NCBI RefSeq assembly: GCF_014205165.1
Contig: NZ_JACHMZ010000001.1
Span: 6,368,501-6,432,500, forward strand
From: Micromonospora carbonacea
GTDB lineage: Bacteria > Actinomycetota > Actinomycetes > Mycobacteriales > Micromonosporaceae
Length of the DNA: 64,000 nucleotides
Direction: 5' to 3'
In this document: in pieces, positions 52,288 through 60,932 of the stretch
Numbering within the stretch: position 1 is the stretch's first letter
Layout of the letters: the number at the start of each line of letters is the position of its first letter
Made by a program: the position numbers and the translations under genes
The notes under the pieces: generated by a model
Seen by the model: the letters and a program-made list of their open reading frames with translations, nothing else
Told to the model about the DNA's origin: nothing
Databases searched by the model: none

Positions 52288-52664
52288 ACGCCCAGGCCGA
52301 GCAGCTCCAGCACGCCGGTGATCTCCAGGACCCGGCGGACCGTGGGCTGCACGTCGGCGACGGTGAGGCGGCAGCCCCGGTCGGCGGCCCGGCCCTGGGC
52401 ACGCAGCAGCACCAGGATGCCGGAGGAGTCGAGGAACCGGACGCCGCCGAAGTCGAGCTCCAGGGCGGCCGGCGGCGCGCCGTCGAGCAGGGCGGCGAGG
52501 ACCGAGGCCAGCTCACCCGAGGTAGCGATGTCGATCTCCCCGGTCACGACGAGTCGCCCCCGGCCCTGCGCGACCGTGAGCGGGCCGATCGACAGGCAAC
52601 CGGGGGGCGGCGGCGAAACGGACAGCGGCATGGCGGGGCCCAAAGGAACTCCCCTGATCGGCAC
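52227..52664 (-). CDS. STAS-domain anti-sigma factor antagonist
   Basis: The 145-residue protein is a STAS domain (about 30-125): GEIDIATSGELASVL, then FLDSSGILVLL with the phosphorylatable Ser in DSSG (about residue 78). It would bind an anti-sigma ATPase and free a sigma factor. The GTG start 52664 has GAGGG ten bases upstream. Its last 20 codons (rich in Pro, Arg and Asp) are encoded by a tandem repeat and are not part of the fold. Confidence 0.8.
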   Translation of the reverse strand: MPIRGVPLGPAMPLSVSPPPPGCLSIGPLTVAQGRGRLVVTGEIDIATSGELASVLAALLDGAPPAALELDFGGVRFLDSSGILVLLRAQGRAADRGCRLTVADVQPTVRRVLEITGVLELLGLGVPADPLTTPRRPADDAAPTR

Positions 52665-52792
52665 CGGCAGCGGTCCCTCGTAGCAGAAGGCGGGTGCCGG
52701 TCGTCCCCAGGGTAGCCGTCATCGTCGTCAATCGCACTCACCCTGCGTGCCGGCAGCGCACCACCCGGTCCGAACGGGCCGCCGGGCCGGCC

Positions 52793-53653
52793 TCACCAGC
52801 CGGCCGGCACCGGGTCGTCGTACTGGCCGGGCGGGCCGGTGAACACGGCACCGTCCACCTCGGGCCAGGCGTTCGGGAGGCAGCCGTGCAGGCCCAGGGT
52901 CTGCTGCTGCATGACCGGGGCGGGACCCCCGGCGCCCGGGCACAGCTCGTGCCCCCGGCCGAGCCGGTGGCCCACCTCGTGATTGAGCAGATACCGGCGG
53001 TAGGAGGCCAGGTCGCCGTCGAACTGCGGCACGCCGCCCGCCCAGCGCGCCACGTTGATCACCACCCGGTCGCCGTTGCGGCAGGACGTGTAGTGGTCGG
53101 TGACGTCCCCGCAGAGGACGCCCCGGGTCACCGGGGTGGCGAGCGCGACGGTGAAGTCGGCCGGGTCGTCCGGGCCGACGCGTTGCAGCCGCCACCGGCC
53201 CGCCCCGGTCCACCCCCGGGGGTCGGCGAGGATCGCGCCCACCTCCCGGCCGAACCGCTCCACGTCGACGCCGTCGATCCCCTCCTCCACGGTCACCCGG
53301 TACCGCAGCAGCTCACCGGAGCGCCCGGCGACGGCCCCCCGCAGGGTGGCGGCGCGGAAGTCGCCCGTACCCCGGGGTGGGAAGGTGATGTCGGCCGGCG
53401 CCTGCGCGGTCGGGGTCGCGGACCGGCCCGGGGCCCGGGTGGTCGGCGCGGCGAGGGTGGGCGCGGCGACCCCCGCGGCGGCGACCGGCCGGCCCGCCTG
53501 GTCCGGCCCGCCCCGGCGGACGGCCCCGGCACCGGCCGTGGCCAGCGCCACCACGGCCAGTGCGACGCACGCGACCAGCGGCCCGTTCCGGGTGGCGGCG
53601 CGCCGCCGGCGGTGGCCACCCGGGCCGGACCTGGCATGGGTACGACTCGACAA
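52793..53653 (-). CDS. DUF3152 membrane protein, metallopeptidase-like
   Basis: The 286-residue protein has a membrane anchor (about 24-45, PLVACVALAVVALATAGAG), a Pro/Ala/Thr-rich linker, and a DUF3152 domain (about 105-286) with an HExxH-like helix, NHEVGHRLGRGHELC (about residue 215). This resembles zinc-dependent peptidases and the His further on would be the third ligand. Two Cys pairs (CGDVTDHYTSC) suggest an extracellular location. I chose TTG 53653, which has GGAG six bases upstream; longer starts are possible. Peptidase activity is inferred. Confidence 0.7.
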   Translation of the reverse strand: MSSRTHARSGPGGHRRRRAATRNGPLVACVALAVVALATAGAGAVRRGGPDQAGRPVAAAGVAAPTLAAPTTRAPGRSATPTAQAPADITFPPRGTGDFRAATLRGAVAGRSGELLRYRVTVEEGIDGVDVERFGREVGAILADPRGWTGAGRWRLQRVGPDDPADFTVALATPVTRGVLCGDVTDHYTSCRNGDRVVINVARWAGGVPQFDGDLASYRRYLLNHEVGHRLGRGHELCPGAGGPAPVMQQQTLGLHGCLPNAWPEVDGAVFTGPPGQYDDPVPAGW

Positions 53654-53889
53654 CTCGCGCTCCGTCCCGTCGATCCGCTGTCGGTGCACGGACGGATTCC
53701 GCACCCGTGCACGGATGGATACGGACGGCGACCCGGAGCGGATGAGGCGTCCGGCGGTCATTTCGTCGGCGGTGGGGGCGCTCACGCCCGGCGGGTGCTG
53801 CTCCGGCGGTACGGTTTCCGGCGGGACCTGGCCGACCGGCTCCGCCCCGGCCAGCGGACGTTGCGCCACCCGACCCTGAGGAGCAGCTC

Positions 53890-55179
53890 GTGCCGGACGC
53901 CGACGCCCTGGTCGCCGACGCCCTCGCGGCGGCGCGCGGCACCGACGTGCGCGCCGCCGAGCGGCAGTTGGACCGCCTGGTGGTCGGCGGCGGCGTGCCG
54001 GACGGGCCGGCGGCGGTCGACGCGGCCCTGACCGCGCGCCTGGTGCGCGGCGTGGGCCGGCTCTGGCCCCGGGGCTGGCAGCCCGTCGACCTGGTCCGCA
54101 TCGCGACCCGTCGGCTCGGCCCGGCGGCCGGGCGGCTCGTGGCCGATGTGGCCGCCGCCCAGCGCAGGGTCCAGCCCGAGCCGGTGCCGCTCTGGTGGGA
54201 CGACCAGCTCGCCGGCCTCGACGCGGCCGTGTGGTGGGACGACGACCGGCGACACCTGACGGCCTGGGCGGCCCGGGAGGGCACCGACCGGATCGCCGCC
54301 CTGCGCGACGCCGTCGACGTGCTGGCGCTGGTGGAGGGGCTGCCGCCGATCGCGGTGCTGCGCCCGCCGCCCGGCGTGACCGCCCCGGCCACGGCCGTCG
54401 GGCGCGGCGGCAGCGGGTCGCGGATGCTCGACCGGGTGCGGGCGCTGCTGGCCAAGGCCGAGTCGACGACCTTCCCGGCGGAGGCGGAGGCGCTGACCGG
54501 CAAGGCTCAGGAGCTGATGGCCCGGCACAGCATCGACGCGGCCCTGGTCGAGGCGACGGCCGAGCGGGGCGACGCGCCCGGCGGCGTGCGGCTGGGCACC
54601 GAGCCGCCGTACCCGGGGGCGAAGGCGCTGCTGGTGCAGGAGGTGGCGGCGGCGAACCGGTGTGAGTCGGTGTGGTCCGACGACCTGGGCTTCGCCACGG
54701 TGCTCGGTTTCCCCGCCGACCTGGCCGCCGTCGAGCTGCTCTACACGTCGCTGCTGGTGCAGGCCACCGCCGCCATGCTGCGGGGCCGCACCGAGCGCCG
54801 GACGCGCGGCGGCAGCCGGCGCACGAAGGCGTACGACGAGTCGTTCCTCAACGCGTTCGCGCTGCGCATCGGCGAGCGGCTGCGGGCCGCCGCCGACGAG
54901 GCGGGCCGGGAGGCCGCCCGGGAACAGGGTGGGGAGCGGCTGCTGCCGGTGCTCGCCTCCCGCGCGACCGCCGTGCGGGAGCGGCTGAACGACCTCTTCC
55001 CCGGGGTGACCAGCAAGCGGCTCACCGTCGCCGACGAGGAGGGTTGGGCCTCCGGCACCTCCGCCGCCGACCGGGCGGCGCTGCACCCGGGCGGATCCGC
55101 CCCGGCCCGGGTGTCGGGCGCGGCACACCGGCCCCGACCCCCCGCCGGGACGCGCCGACGGGGCCCGGCCGACAGGTGA
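53890..55179 (+). CDS. DUF2786-domain protein
   Basis: The 429-residue protein contains a DUF2786 helical segment at about residues 175-215 (SRMLDRVRALLAKAEST to KAQELMARHSIDAAL), preceded by an all-helical N-terminal region and followed by an alpha/beta part rich in Arg. The C-terminus is Pro/Arg-rich. No catalytic motif is known to me. GTG start with GAGGAG. It is divergent from the DUF3152 gene. Confidence 0.7.
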   Translation: MPDADALVADALAAARGTDVRAAERQLDRLVVGGGVPDGPAAVDAALTARLVRGVGRLWPRGWQPVDLVRIATRRLGPAAGRLVADVAAAQRRVQPEPVPLWWDDQLAGLDAAVWWDDDRRHLTAWAAREGTDRIAALRDAVDVLALVEGLPPIAVLRPPPGVTAPATAVGRGGSGSRMLDRVRALLAKAESTTFPAEAEALTGKAQELMARHSIDAALVEATAERGDAPGGVRLGTEPPYPGAKALLVQEVAAANRCESVWSDDLGFATVLGFPADLAAVELLYTSLLVQATAAMLRGRTERRTRGGSRRTKAYDESFLNAFALRIGERLRAAADEAGREAAREQGGERLLPVLASRATAVRERLNDLFPGVTSKRLTVADEEGWASGTSAADRAALHPGGSAPARVSGAAHRPRPPAGTRRRGPADR

Positions 55180-55184
55180 GGCCG

Positions 55185-55440
55185 CACACCGGGCAACACC
55201 TGCTGCTGACGTGCGACCGCCCGGCTTCGTGGACGGCATGTCGGAGCAGGACCGGGCCACCCTCTTCGGCGAGGCGGACGAGATCATGCGGGGGTTGACG
55301 GAGTCTCGGGCGAACTGGTCGGCACCACCGGCTCGCCGCCGTGCGGGGCCACCTGCTGGGGATGGCCGGGGACAAGGCCGCCGCCCGGCACGCGCACCGA
55401 GCGGCGGCCTCACCGAGGCTACGGGAGCCCGCCGAGATGA
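55185..55440 (+). pseudogene. remnant of a YciI-sigma(DUF6596) operon
   Basis: With two frameshifts the first half reads as the N-terminal part of a YciI-family protein (HLLLTCDRPASW, then MSEQDRATLFGEADEIMRGL, then SGELVGT). From about 55320 it abruptly continues as the C-terminus of a DUF6596-type sigma factor (HRLAAVRGHLLGMAGDKAA), closely matching the intact gene at 57326-57440. A deletion evidently joined the start of one gene to the end of the other. Confidence 0.65.
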
Positions 55441-55890
55441 TCACAACAACTCGAGAGCCCCGCCCCAGCCGAAGTCGCCGTTGGCGTTCAGGAAAGCGTG
55501 CTCAAACGTCCACGTGGACGTGGACCAGTTGGGGTTGTCCGGATCGAGTTTCTGGGTATGCACGTAGGTCCCGTAGAAGGTGCCCTGCAGGCAGTCTTCC
55601 CAGAAATACCATCCCGCACCGAGACCGATGGTGCCGTGAATGACGTCCTCATAGCCCGACCCACCCGGGTCCTCGACAAGCGCCAGGTCCCTGAGGTAGG
55701 TGCCCTCATCCAGGAGAATCCGCCGCGACACGCAACTGCGATTGCCTTCGTTCGGGCTGGCCACCAGATACTGCGACCTCTTGTTGTAAGCCACGGCCGA
55801 TGCGGAGACGGGCGCCGGAGCGACGAGCAGTGCGGTCAGCCCGACGGCAGTCACCAGAGCGACCACAAGAGCACGAGGAATTGTTTTCAA
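55441..55890 (-). CDS. small secreted protein of unknown family
   Basis: The 149-residue protein has a signal peptide (to about residue 31, LLVAPAPVSASA) and a mature domain with two Cys (RSCVS and EDCLQ) and several aromatic residues (GWYFWEDC, WTFEHAF). No family is recognised. The start is TTG with a GGGAGG site eight bases upstream. Codon choice and flanking DNA are less GC-rich than the neighbours, and pseudogene fragments lie on both sides, so it may have arrived by recombination. Confidence 0.6.
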   Translation of the reverse strand: MKTIPRALVVALVTAVGLTALLVAPAPVSASAVAYNKRSQYLVASPNEGNRSCVSRRILLDEGTYLRDLALVEDPGGSGYEDVIHGTIGLGAGWYFWEDCLQGTFYGTYVHTQKLDPDNPNWSTSTWTFEHAFLNANGDFGWGGALELL

Positions 55891-56082
55891 GCGAGATACC
55901 TCCCGAGATCGACTGGGAATATCATAGGCGAGAATGAATCAGAACGCCCCCCTGAGCGACATTCGGAACAACGGGCGCATTTCAAGCTTTGTGCCGATAT
56001 GGCATCGCAGACCGCCTAGCGCCCCGGCAGCCGGGAAGGCAGGTGTCGCAGCCCTGATGGTTCTTCAAAGAGATCCACCCGC

Positions 56083-56161
56083 GTCAGGCGTGGCACTCCC
56101 GGGCCAGCTTCGGCGGGATGTCGACGAACGTCTCCCCCAGCCACTTCGCCGGGCTGGCCGG
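56083..56161 (-). pseudogene. 3' fragment of a lipoprotein gene
   Basis: These 79 bases match 62526-62604 with one clear difference. In that place they encode the last 25 or so residues of a lipoprotein (PAKWLGETFVDIPPKLARxC) and its stop. Here the 5' part of the gene is missing. The fragment abuts the DUF6596 sigma gene and shows local duplication or recombination. Confidence 0.75.
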
Positions 56162-56249
56162 CTGCGGTCCGGCTGCCCCCGGCGGGCCGGATGGTGTGGG
56201 CGTCTTCGCCGGCCGGGGCGGTCCGGCCGCCCCCGGCGGGCAGGGCGGT

Positions 56250-57512
56250 GTGGCCGTGGGTGACCTGCTGCGCGGGCTCGCGCCGCAGGTCCTCGGCCTG
56301 CTCGTGCGCCGGCACGGCCAGTTCGACGCCTGCGAGGACGCCGTGCAGGAGGCGCTGCTCGCCGCCGCGACCCGGTGGCCCACCGACGGGATGCCCGACA
56401 ACCCCCGGGCGTGGCTGCTCACCGTGGCGACCCGCCGGCTCACCGACGCCTGGCGCAGCGAACGCGCCCGCCGGGACCGCGAGGTCGCGGTGGCCCTCCG
56501 GGAGCCGGCGTACGCGGCGCTGGCCCCTCCGCCCGACGAGCAGCCGCCGGCCGGCGACGACACCCTGCTGCTGCTCCTGCTCTGCTGCCATCCGGCGCTG
56601 AACCGTTCGGCGCAGGTCGCGCTGACCCTGCGCGCGGCCGGCGGGCTGACCACCGCCCAGATCGCCCGCGCCCACCTGGTGCCCGAGGCGACGATGAGCC
56701 AGCGCATCCGCCGGGCCAAGCAGCGGATCGAGGCGGCCGGGGCCCGGTTCGTCCTGCCGTCGCCCGCCGAACGCGACGAGCGGATGCGCGCCGTACTCCA
56801 GGTGCTCTACCTCGTGTTCAACGAGGGCCACACCGCCTCCAGCGGGCCGGACCTCCAGCGCGCCGAGCTGACCGCCGAGGCGATCCGGCTGACCCGGGAG
56901 CTGCGCCGGCTGCTGCCCGACGACGGCGAGGTCGCCGGGCTGCTGGCGCTGATGCTGCTCACCGACGCGCACCGGGAGGCGCGCACCGGCCCGGACGGTG
57001 AGCTGGTGCCGCTGGCCGAGCAGGACCGCGACCGGTGGAACCGGGCCGCGATCGCCGAGGGCACCGCCCTGGTGACCGAGGCGCTGACCTGGTCGCCGCC
57101 CGGGCCGTACCAGCTCCAGGCGGCGATCGCGGCGGTGCACGCCGAGGCACCGAGCGCCGCCGACACCGACTGGCGGCAGATCGTGGCGCTCTACCGGCTG
57201 CTGGGCCGGCTCGCCCCGAACCCGATGGTCACCCTCAACGAGGCGGCGGCGGTGGCCATGGTGGACGGCCCGCGCGCCGGGCTGGCCCTGCTCGCCCCGC
57301 TCGACGGCGACGAGCGCGTCGCCGGGCACCACCGGCTCGCCGCCGTGCGGGGCCACCTGCTGGAGCTGGCCGGGGAGAAGGCCGCCGCCCGGGACGCGTA
57401 CCGGGCGGCGGCCCGGTCCACCACCAGCCTCCCCGAGCGCCGCTACCTGGAATCCCGCGCCACCCGCCTCCCCCCTCCCCGCCCCCACCCCGGCCTCGCC
57501 CCGTCCCGGTGA
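56250..57512 (+). CDS. DUF6596 (SigJ-like) ECF sigma factor
   Basis: The 420-residue protein combines sigma region 2 (LVRRHGQFDACEDAVQEALLAA), region 4 (about 115-180, ALNRSAQVALTLRAAGGLTTAQIARAHL) and the long helical DUF6596 tail (about 185-400). Family members usually start just before the GDLLRGLAPQVL segment, so GTG 56250 (or 56256) is likely; reading from ATG 56118 would add residues encoded by the lipoprotein fragment and a GC-rich duplication. Sigma factors of this group often pair with YciI proteins; here the partner gene survives only as a remnant. Confidence 0.78.
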   Translation: MAVGDLLRGLAPQVLGLLVRRHGQFDACEDAVQEALLAAATRWPTDGMPDNPRAWLLTVATRRLTDAWRSERARRDREVAVALREPAYAALAPPPDEQPPAGDDTLLLLLLCCHPALNRSAQVALTLRAAGGLTTAQIARAHLVPEATMSQRIRRAKQRIEAAGARFVLPSPAERDERMRAVLQVLYLVFNEGHTASSGPDLQRAELTAEAIRLTRELRRLLPDDGEVAGLLALMLLTDAHREARTGPDGELVPLAEQDRDRWNRAAIAEGTALVTEALTWSPPGPYQLQAAIAAVHAEAPSAADTDWRQIVALYRLLGRLAPNPMVTLNEAAAVAMVDGPRAGLALLAPLDGDERVAGHHRLAAVRGHLLELAGEKAAARDAYRAAARSTTSLPERRYLESRATRLPPPRPHPGLAPSR

Positions 57513-57584
57513 TCAAGAGAAAAGCGTCAGAGTTGATCTCCAGGATGACGCAAACCTCTTGATCACCGAGCCGGGGTGGGGGCG
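57480..57584. repeat. double inverted repeat between convergent genes
   Basis: An inner inverted repeat (CGGTGATCAAGAG, 57507-57519, and CTCTTGATCACCG, 57556-57568) contains further short arms GCGTCA and TGACGC. An outer pair (57480-57494 and 57570-57584, 15 bases, perfect) encloses it. It can terminate both convergent genes. I recall related TGATCAAGAG elements as common in Micromonospora. Confidence 0.7.
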
Positions 57585-57593
57585 GGGTGGGGG

Positions 57594-59099
57594 TCAGCGT
57601 GGGGTTAGTGCCGGGCAGTGGGTGGTGGGGGCGGGGGGCGTCAGGTCGACCAGGTAGCGGTCGATCGCGCTGCCCATGCAGGGGCTGGTGGTGTAGCTGC
57701 CGTGCCCCCACCCCTCGTACGCGAGCAGGACCCCGCGGAGCTGGCGGGCGACGGCGGCGGCCCGGTCGAACTCGCTCACCGGGTCGTGCCGGGTGGCCGC
57801 CACCAGCACCGGCACGTCGGTGCGCCCCCGAAGGCGGTGCTGCGGGTTGCCGACGGGTGCGCCGAGGCACAGGGCGAGCGCCTGCACCACCAGCGGATAC
57901 CGGACGTCGGGCGCGAGCGCGGCGAGCCGGCGCAGGAGCCGGGCGTACTCGGCGTAGTCGCCGACGGGCAGACTCCAGTCCTGGCAGAAGACGGCGAGCG
58001 GGCTCGCTGCGGTTGCCGCTGCTCCTGGGCCGGCGGTGGCGACGGCGGGTGCCGGGGCCGCCGACCAGGTCGCGATGCGGTCGGCGAGCACCGTCCAGTA
58101 GGGGCCGTAGAGGTCACGTTGGGCGCGGGCGGTCAGCGCGAACGGGGTCAGCGTCGGGTCGGGCAGCTCGCCCCGCTCGGCCCGGTCGAGCAGCTCCGCC
58201 CAGCGGGCCCGGACGTCCTGGCCGTGCAGGGCACACTCGACGGAACGGTCGCACCAGGCCACGAACTCGTCGAACGAGTCCTGCGCGGCGACGGCCTGGC
58301 TGGCCAGGAACGGCCGCATCGGCAGGCTGTGGTCGATCACGCTCTCCAGCACCATGGCCCGCACCCGGTGCGGATACTCGTCGGCGTACTGCGCGCCGAG
58401 CAGCGTGCCGTAGGAGCTGCCGTGGAAGGTCAGCCGCTCCTCGCCGAGGGCGGCCCGGACGGCGTCGAGGTCGCGTACCGCGCTGCGGGTGTCGAGGTGG
58501 TCGAAGACGGGGCCGGTGCGGACCCGGCAGTCCGCCCGCAGCTCCGCGTTGTCGCGTGCGGTGGCGTCGAACTGCGCCTGGTCGGTGATCACCTGTGGGA
58601 CCCGGGCGAGCAGGTCCGCCGCGCAGACCACCGGGTTGCTGCGACCGACGCCGCGCGGGTCGAAGCTGACGATGTCGAAGCGGCGGCGCTGCTCGGCGCT
58701 GAACCGCACGCTCTCCACCACCTTCTGCACGCCGGAGTCCCCCGGGCCGCCGGGGCCGAAGAACAGCACGCCGACCCGGGCGGCGGGGTCGGTCGCGGGC
58801 CGGCGGGCCAGGGCAAGGTCGAACCGTTGCCCGGCCGGGTCGGCCCAGTCCACCGGCAGCGACAGGGTGCCGCACTCGGCGGACCCGTCGGCAGGGCAGG
58901 GCGCCCACCGGATCGGCCCGGACGCCGTCGAGCCTGACGTCGGCCGTACCGTCGGCTCTGCTGCCGGATCGGCGCGGGCCGCGCCGGGCGCGCCGGCGAG
59001 GAACGTGCAGGCGACGGCCGCCGCCAGCGTCGCGCCGACGGCCCGGCGGAGGCCGACGCTCGCCGGACCGCCGGCGGCGGATCTGCGGGTACGCAGCAT
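57594..59099 (-). CDS. secreted TAP-like alpha/beta hydrolase
   Basis: The 501-residue protein has a signal peptide (to about residue 43), an alpha/beta hydrolase fold with oxyanion segment FFGPGGPGDSG, nucleophile Ser in FHGSSYGTLLG (about residue 216), DPRGVGRS, likely Asp in TRHDPVS and His in GWGHGSY, and the C-terminal TAP-like domain (about 400-495). Relatives (Streptomyces tripeptidyl aminopeptidase family) cleave N-terminal tripeptides or esters. ATG 59099 has GAGAGG upstream. Confidence 0.82.
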   Translation of the reverse strand: MLRTRRSAAGGPASVGLRRAVGATLAAAVACTFLAGAPGAARADPAAEPTVRPTSGSTASGPIRWAPCPADGSAECGTLSLPVDWADPAGQRFDLALARRPATDPAARVGVLFFGPGGPGDSGVQKVVESVRFSAEQRRRFDIVSFDPRGVGRSNPVVCAADLLARVPQVITDQAQFDATARDNAELRADCRVRTGPVFDHLDTRSAVRDLDAVRAALGEERLTFHGSSYGTLLGAQYADEYPHRVRAMVLESVIDHSLPMRPFLASQAVAAQDSFDEFVAWCDRSVECALHGQDVRARWAELLDRAERGELPDPTLTPFALTARAQRDLYGPYWTVLADRIATWSAAPAPAVATAGPGAAATAASPLAVFCQDWSLPVGDYAEYARLLRRLAALAPDVRYPLVVQALALCLGAPVGNPQHRLRGRTDVPVLVAATRHDPVSEFDRAAAVARQLRGVLLAYEGWGHGSYTTSPCMGSAIDRYLVDLTPPAPTTHCPALTPR

Positions 59100-59224
59100 G
59101 AGATGCTGTCCTCTCCTCGAAGGAGCATTGCGCAGAGAACTCGCCCACGGGCGAGGTGATGCTGCTTCCACCTGGGTCGCCGAGTTGCCGCTCGGCGGCC
59201 CAGGGCCTTACTGCTTGCCTGCGC

Positions 59225-59503
59225 TCAGTCGACGTCCCGCAGGACGCGCTCCAGCGCGGCCGTCCGGGTCGCCAGTTCGCCGAGCCGGGCGTCGATCGTG
59301 GCCAGGAGCCGCTCGTTGGCCTCCTGGGCCCGCGCCGACGCCTCGGCGAGCCGGCGGTAGTCGTCCTCGCGCCCGCCGGACAGCCTGGCCCGGCGGTTCT
59401 TGGACAGCTGCACGACCAGCACCGTGACGACGGTGACGAGCAGGGTGAAGATGCCGGCCGCCCCGATCACCTCGGTCCAGTCGTGGCCGCTCATCCCGGT
59501 CAT
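59225..59503 (-). CDS. small single-pass membrane protein with coiled coil
   Basis: The 92-residue protein has one membrane helix (about residues 13-33, GAAGIFTLLVTVVTVLVVQLS) and a cytoplasmic helix (about 45-92, heptad-like Leu/Ala pattern). No family is certain; it recalls phage-shock or membrane-stress accessory proteins. Its ATG overlaps the stop of the HTH gene in an ATGA arrangement. Confidence 0.6.
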   Translation of the reverse strand: MTGMSGHDWTEVIGAAGIFTLLVTVVTVLVVQLSKNRRARLSGGREDDYRRLAEASARAQEANERLLATIDARLGELATRTAALERVLRDVD

Positions 59504-59838
59504 CCCCCCTCCTGCCCGGCCGCGTCCGGCGGGGTCAGCGTCTCGGCCGCCCGCCGGATGACCTCGGGGGTGAGGGTGAACACGAACGGATTCACCTCGT
59601 AGTACTTCATTGCCCTCCCGTCCTCGGAAAGCTCCAGGCGCGCGGAGACCAGCCCGGCCGCCGCCAGCTTGCGCAGGTGGACCTGGAGCAGGGCCCGGCT
59701 GATGCCCAGCTCGCGTGCCAGCCGGCTGACGTAGGCGCGTTCCCTGGCCAGCGCGGCGACCACCCGGAGGCGGTGCGGGTTGGCCAGGGTCGCCAGCACC
59801 CGCAGGAGGTCGTCCCCGATGGGCGGCTCGCCGCTCAT
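59500..59838 (-). CDS. ArsR-type winged-helix regulator
   Basis: The 112-residue protein is a winged-helix repressor of the ArsR/YjdC-like type: LLRVLATLANPHRLRVVAAL, then recognition helix SRLARELGISRALLQVHLRKLAAAGL and a wing with MKYYEV. No metal Cys is seen, so it is not a classical metal sensor. A TTGCA/TGCAA palindrome ten bases upstream suggests autoregulation. It is coupled to the small membrane protein gene. Confidence 0.75.
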   Translation of the reverse strand: MSGEPPIGDDLLRVLATLANPHRLRVVAALARERAYVSRLARELGISRALLQVHLRKLAAAGLVSARLELSEDGRAMKYYEVNPFVFTLTPEVIRRAAETLTPPDAAGQEGG

Positions 59839-59847
59839 AACCAACCC

Positions 59848-59859
59848 TTGCACATGCAA
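59848..59859. promoter_or_regulatory. palindromic operator before ArsR-type gene
   Basis: TTGCACATGCAA (arms TTGCA and TGCAA) lies ten bases before the ATG and is probably the autoregulatory site. The 95 bases further upstream hold no gene. Confidence 0.5.
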
Positions 59860-59955
59860 AGGAAAGTTAGCAGGGAGGGTTGCGCGGTCACAAGTGGACG
59901 GTCCCCGATTCCGGGTAGGGGTGATCCCCGGGACGCCCCCGAGGCAGACGGCGGA

Positions 59956-60399
59956 TCAGAAGAGGCGGCCCCGGTACGGGTGCGGCCGGCCCCACTTCCC
60001 TTCCCAGTTCAGCAGGTCCGCTTCCCACTCGGGCAGGTCAGGACGGTGCTCTCGAACCAGGTGGGGATTCTCCGGCAGACCGGCGAGGAAGCTCCAGTAC
60101 GCCTCCACCGCCTCCCGGAACTCGGCCAGCGGGTATCCGGCCTCCTCGCCCTCCACCCACTCGTTGCGCAGCGTGACGCCCTCCGGGGTGATCGAGACGG
60201 CGTAGTTCTCGCTGCTCCACTCCTCGAAGGGCGGGCGCCCCTGGCTGACGTCGTCGACCATGGCCAGGGCGTCCAGGCAGACCAGCGGATGCTTGGAGAC
60301 GTCGGTGATCAACCAGGCGCCGAGAACCCGCAGGCGCTGGTCGTCGACCTCGAACGTCGGCAGCCGGTACTGGTCGGTCGAGAACCTGATGCCGTTCAC
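59956..60399 (-). CDS. candidate immunity protein for the EndoU toxin
   Basis: The 147-residue protein is acidic and cytosolic (no signal peptide), with conserved-looking SENYAVSITPEGVTL and EFREAVEAYWSFL stretches. It follows the EndoU gene by 17 bases, the usual place of an immunity gene. GTG start with GGAAGGG seven bases upstream. No named immunity family is assigned. Confidence 0.6.
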   Translation of the reverse strand: MNGIRFSTDQYRLPTFEVDDQRLRVLGAWLITDVSKHPLVCLDALAMVDDVSQGRPPFEEWSSENYAVSITPEGVTLRNEWVEGEEAGYPLAEFREAVEAYWSFLAGLPENPHLVREHRPDLPEWEADLLNWEGKWGRPHPYRGRLF

Positions 60400-60416
60400 A
60401 GCAGAACCCTTCCAGG

Positions 60417-60926
60417 TCAGACGACGGGCCAGCCGTGGGTGAACCCGCCCGTGCCATTGTAGAAACCCTCGATCACGACTCCCCGATACGTCCCGCGCCA
60501 CATGTTGGTGCCCGGCACCCGGGTGGCGTTCTGGAACGCGCCGGGGATGGCCGCGTCGACCTGCGCGGGCGTCCAGTTGTCGGGAAAGAACGAGCTGACC
60601 CCACCATTGCCGGCCTTGGGCTTCCAGGTGCCCTGAGGCGGGTTGATGGTCGGGTCGAAGAACTCGGGCTCCGCCTTGTACGCCCCGGTGCGCGGGTCGC
60701 GGACGGTGGTGCCGGGTCGCAGCCGCCGGCCGGGGAAGTCCTGCCCGCCGGGCCGATAGTGATAGCCCGAGCCCTTCGGGTTGCCTGGCTTGACGTGCCC
60801 GCCGAAGACATGGTTCCGGAAGTAAGCGTTCATCCGCCCGGGGCGATTACGCCGGTTCGCCTTCCGCAGGTACGTCAGCGCCGCCCGCATCAACCGGCCG
60901 CTGGACTTGCCCGATCCCTTCGCCAT
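60417..60926 (-). CDS. EndoU-type ribonuclease toxin
   Basis: The 169-residue protein matches the bacterial EndoU nuclease domain: HVFGGH (first His), GSGYHYRPGG (second His region), SSFFPDNWTPAQVDAAI and a GVVIEGFYN strand near the end, with the Lys-containing TWKPKAG. EndoU toxins cut RNA, often tRNA. The N-terminus is basic and has no secretion domain. The ribosome site is poor and the gene starts six bases after the upstream gene, suggesting coupling. Delivery probably depends on the upstream WXG100-like proteins. Confidence 0.75.
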   Translation of the reverse strand: MAKGSGKSSGRLMRAALTYLRKANRRNRPGRMNAYFRNHVFGGHVKPGNPKGSGYHYRPGGQDFPGRRLRPGTTVRDPRTGAYKAEPEFFDPTINPPQGTWKPKAGNGGVSSFFPDNWTPAQVDAAIPGAFQNATRVPGTNMWRGTYRGVVIEGFYNGTGGFTHGWPVV

Positions 60927-60932
60927 CCGGCG

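Noticed and set aside
56118..56249. N-terminal extension of the DUF6596 sigma factor from ATG 56118
   Set aside because: The extension is read from an antisense lipoprotein fragment and a GC-rich duplication, not from sigma-like sequence.
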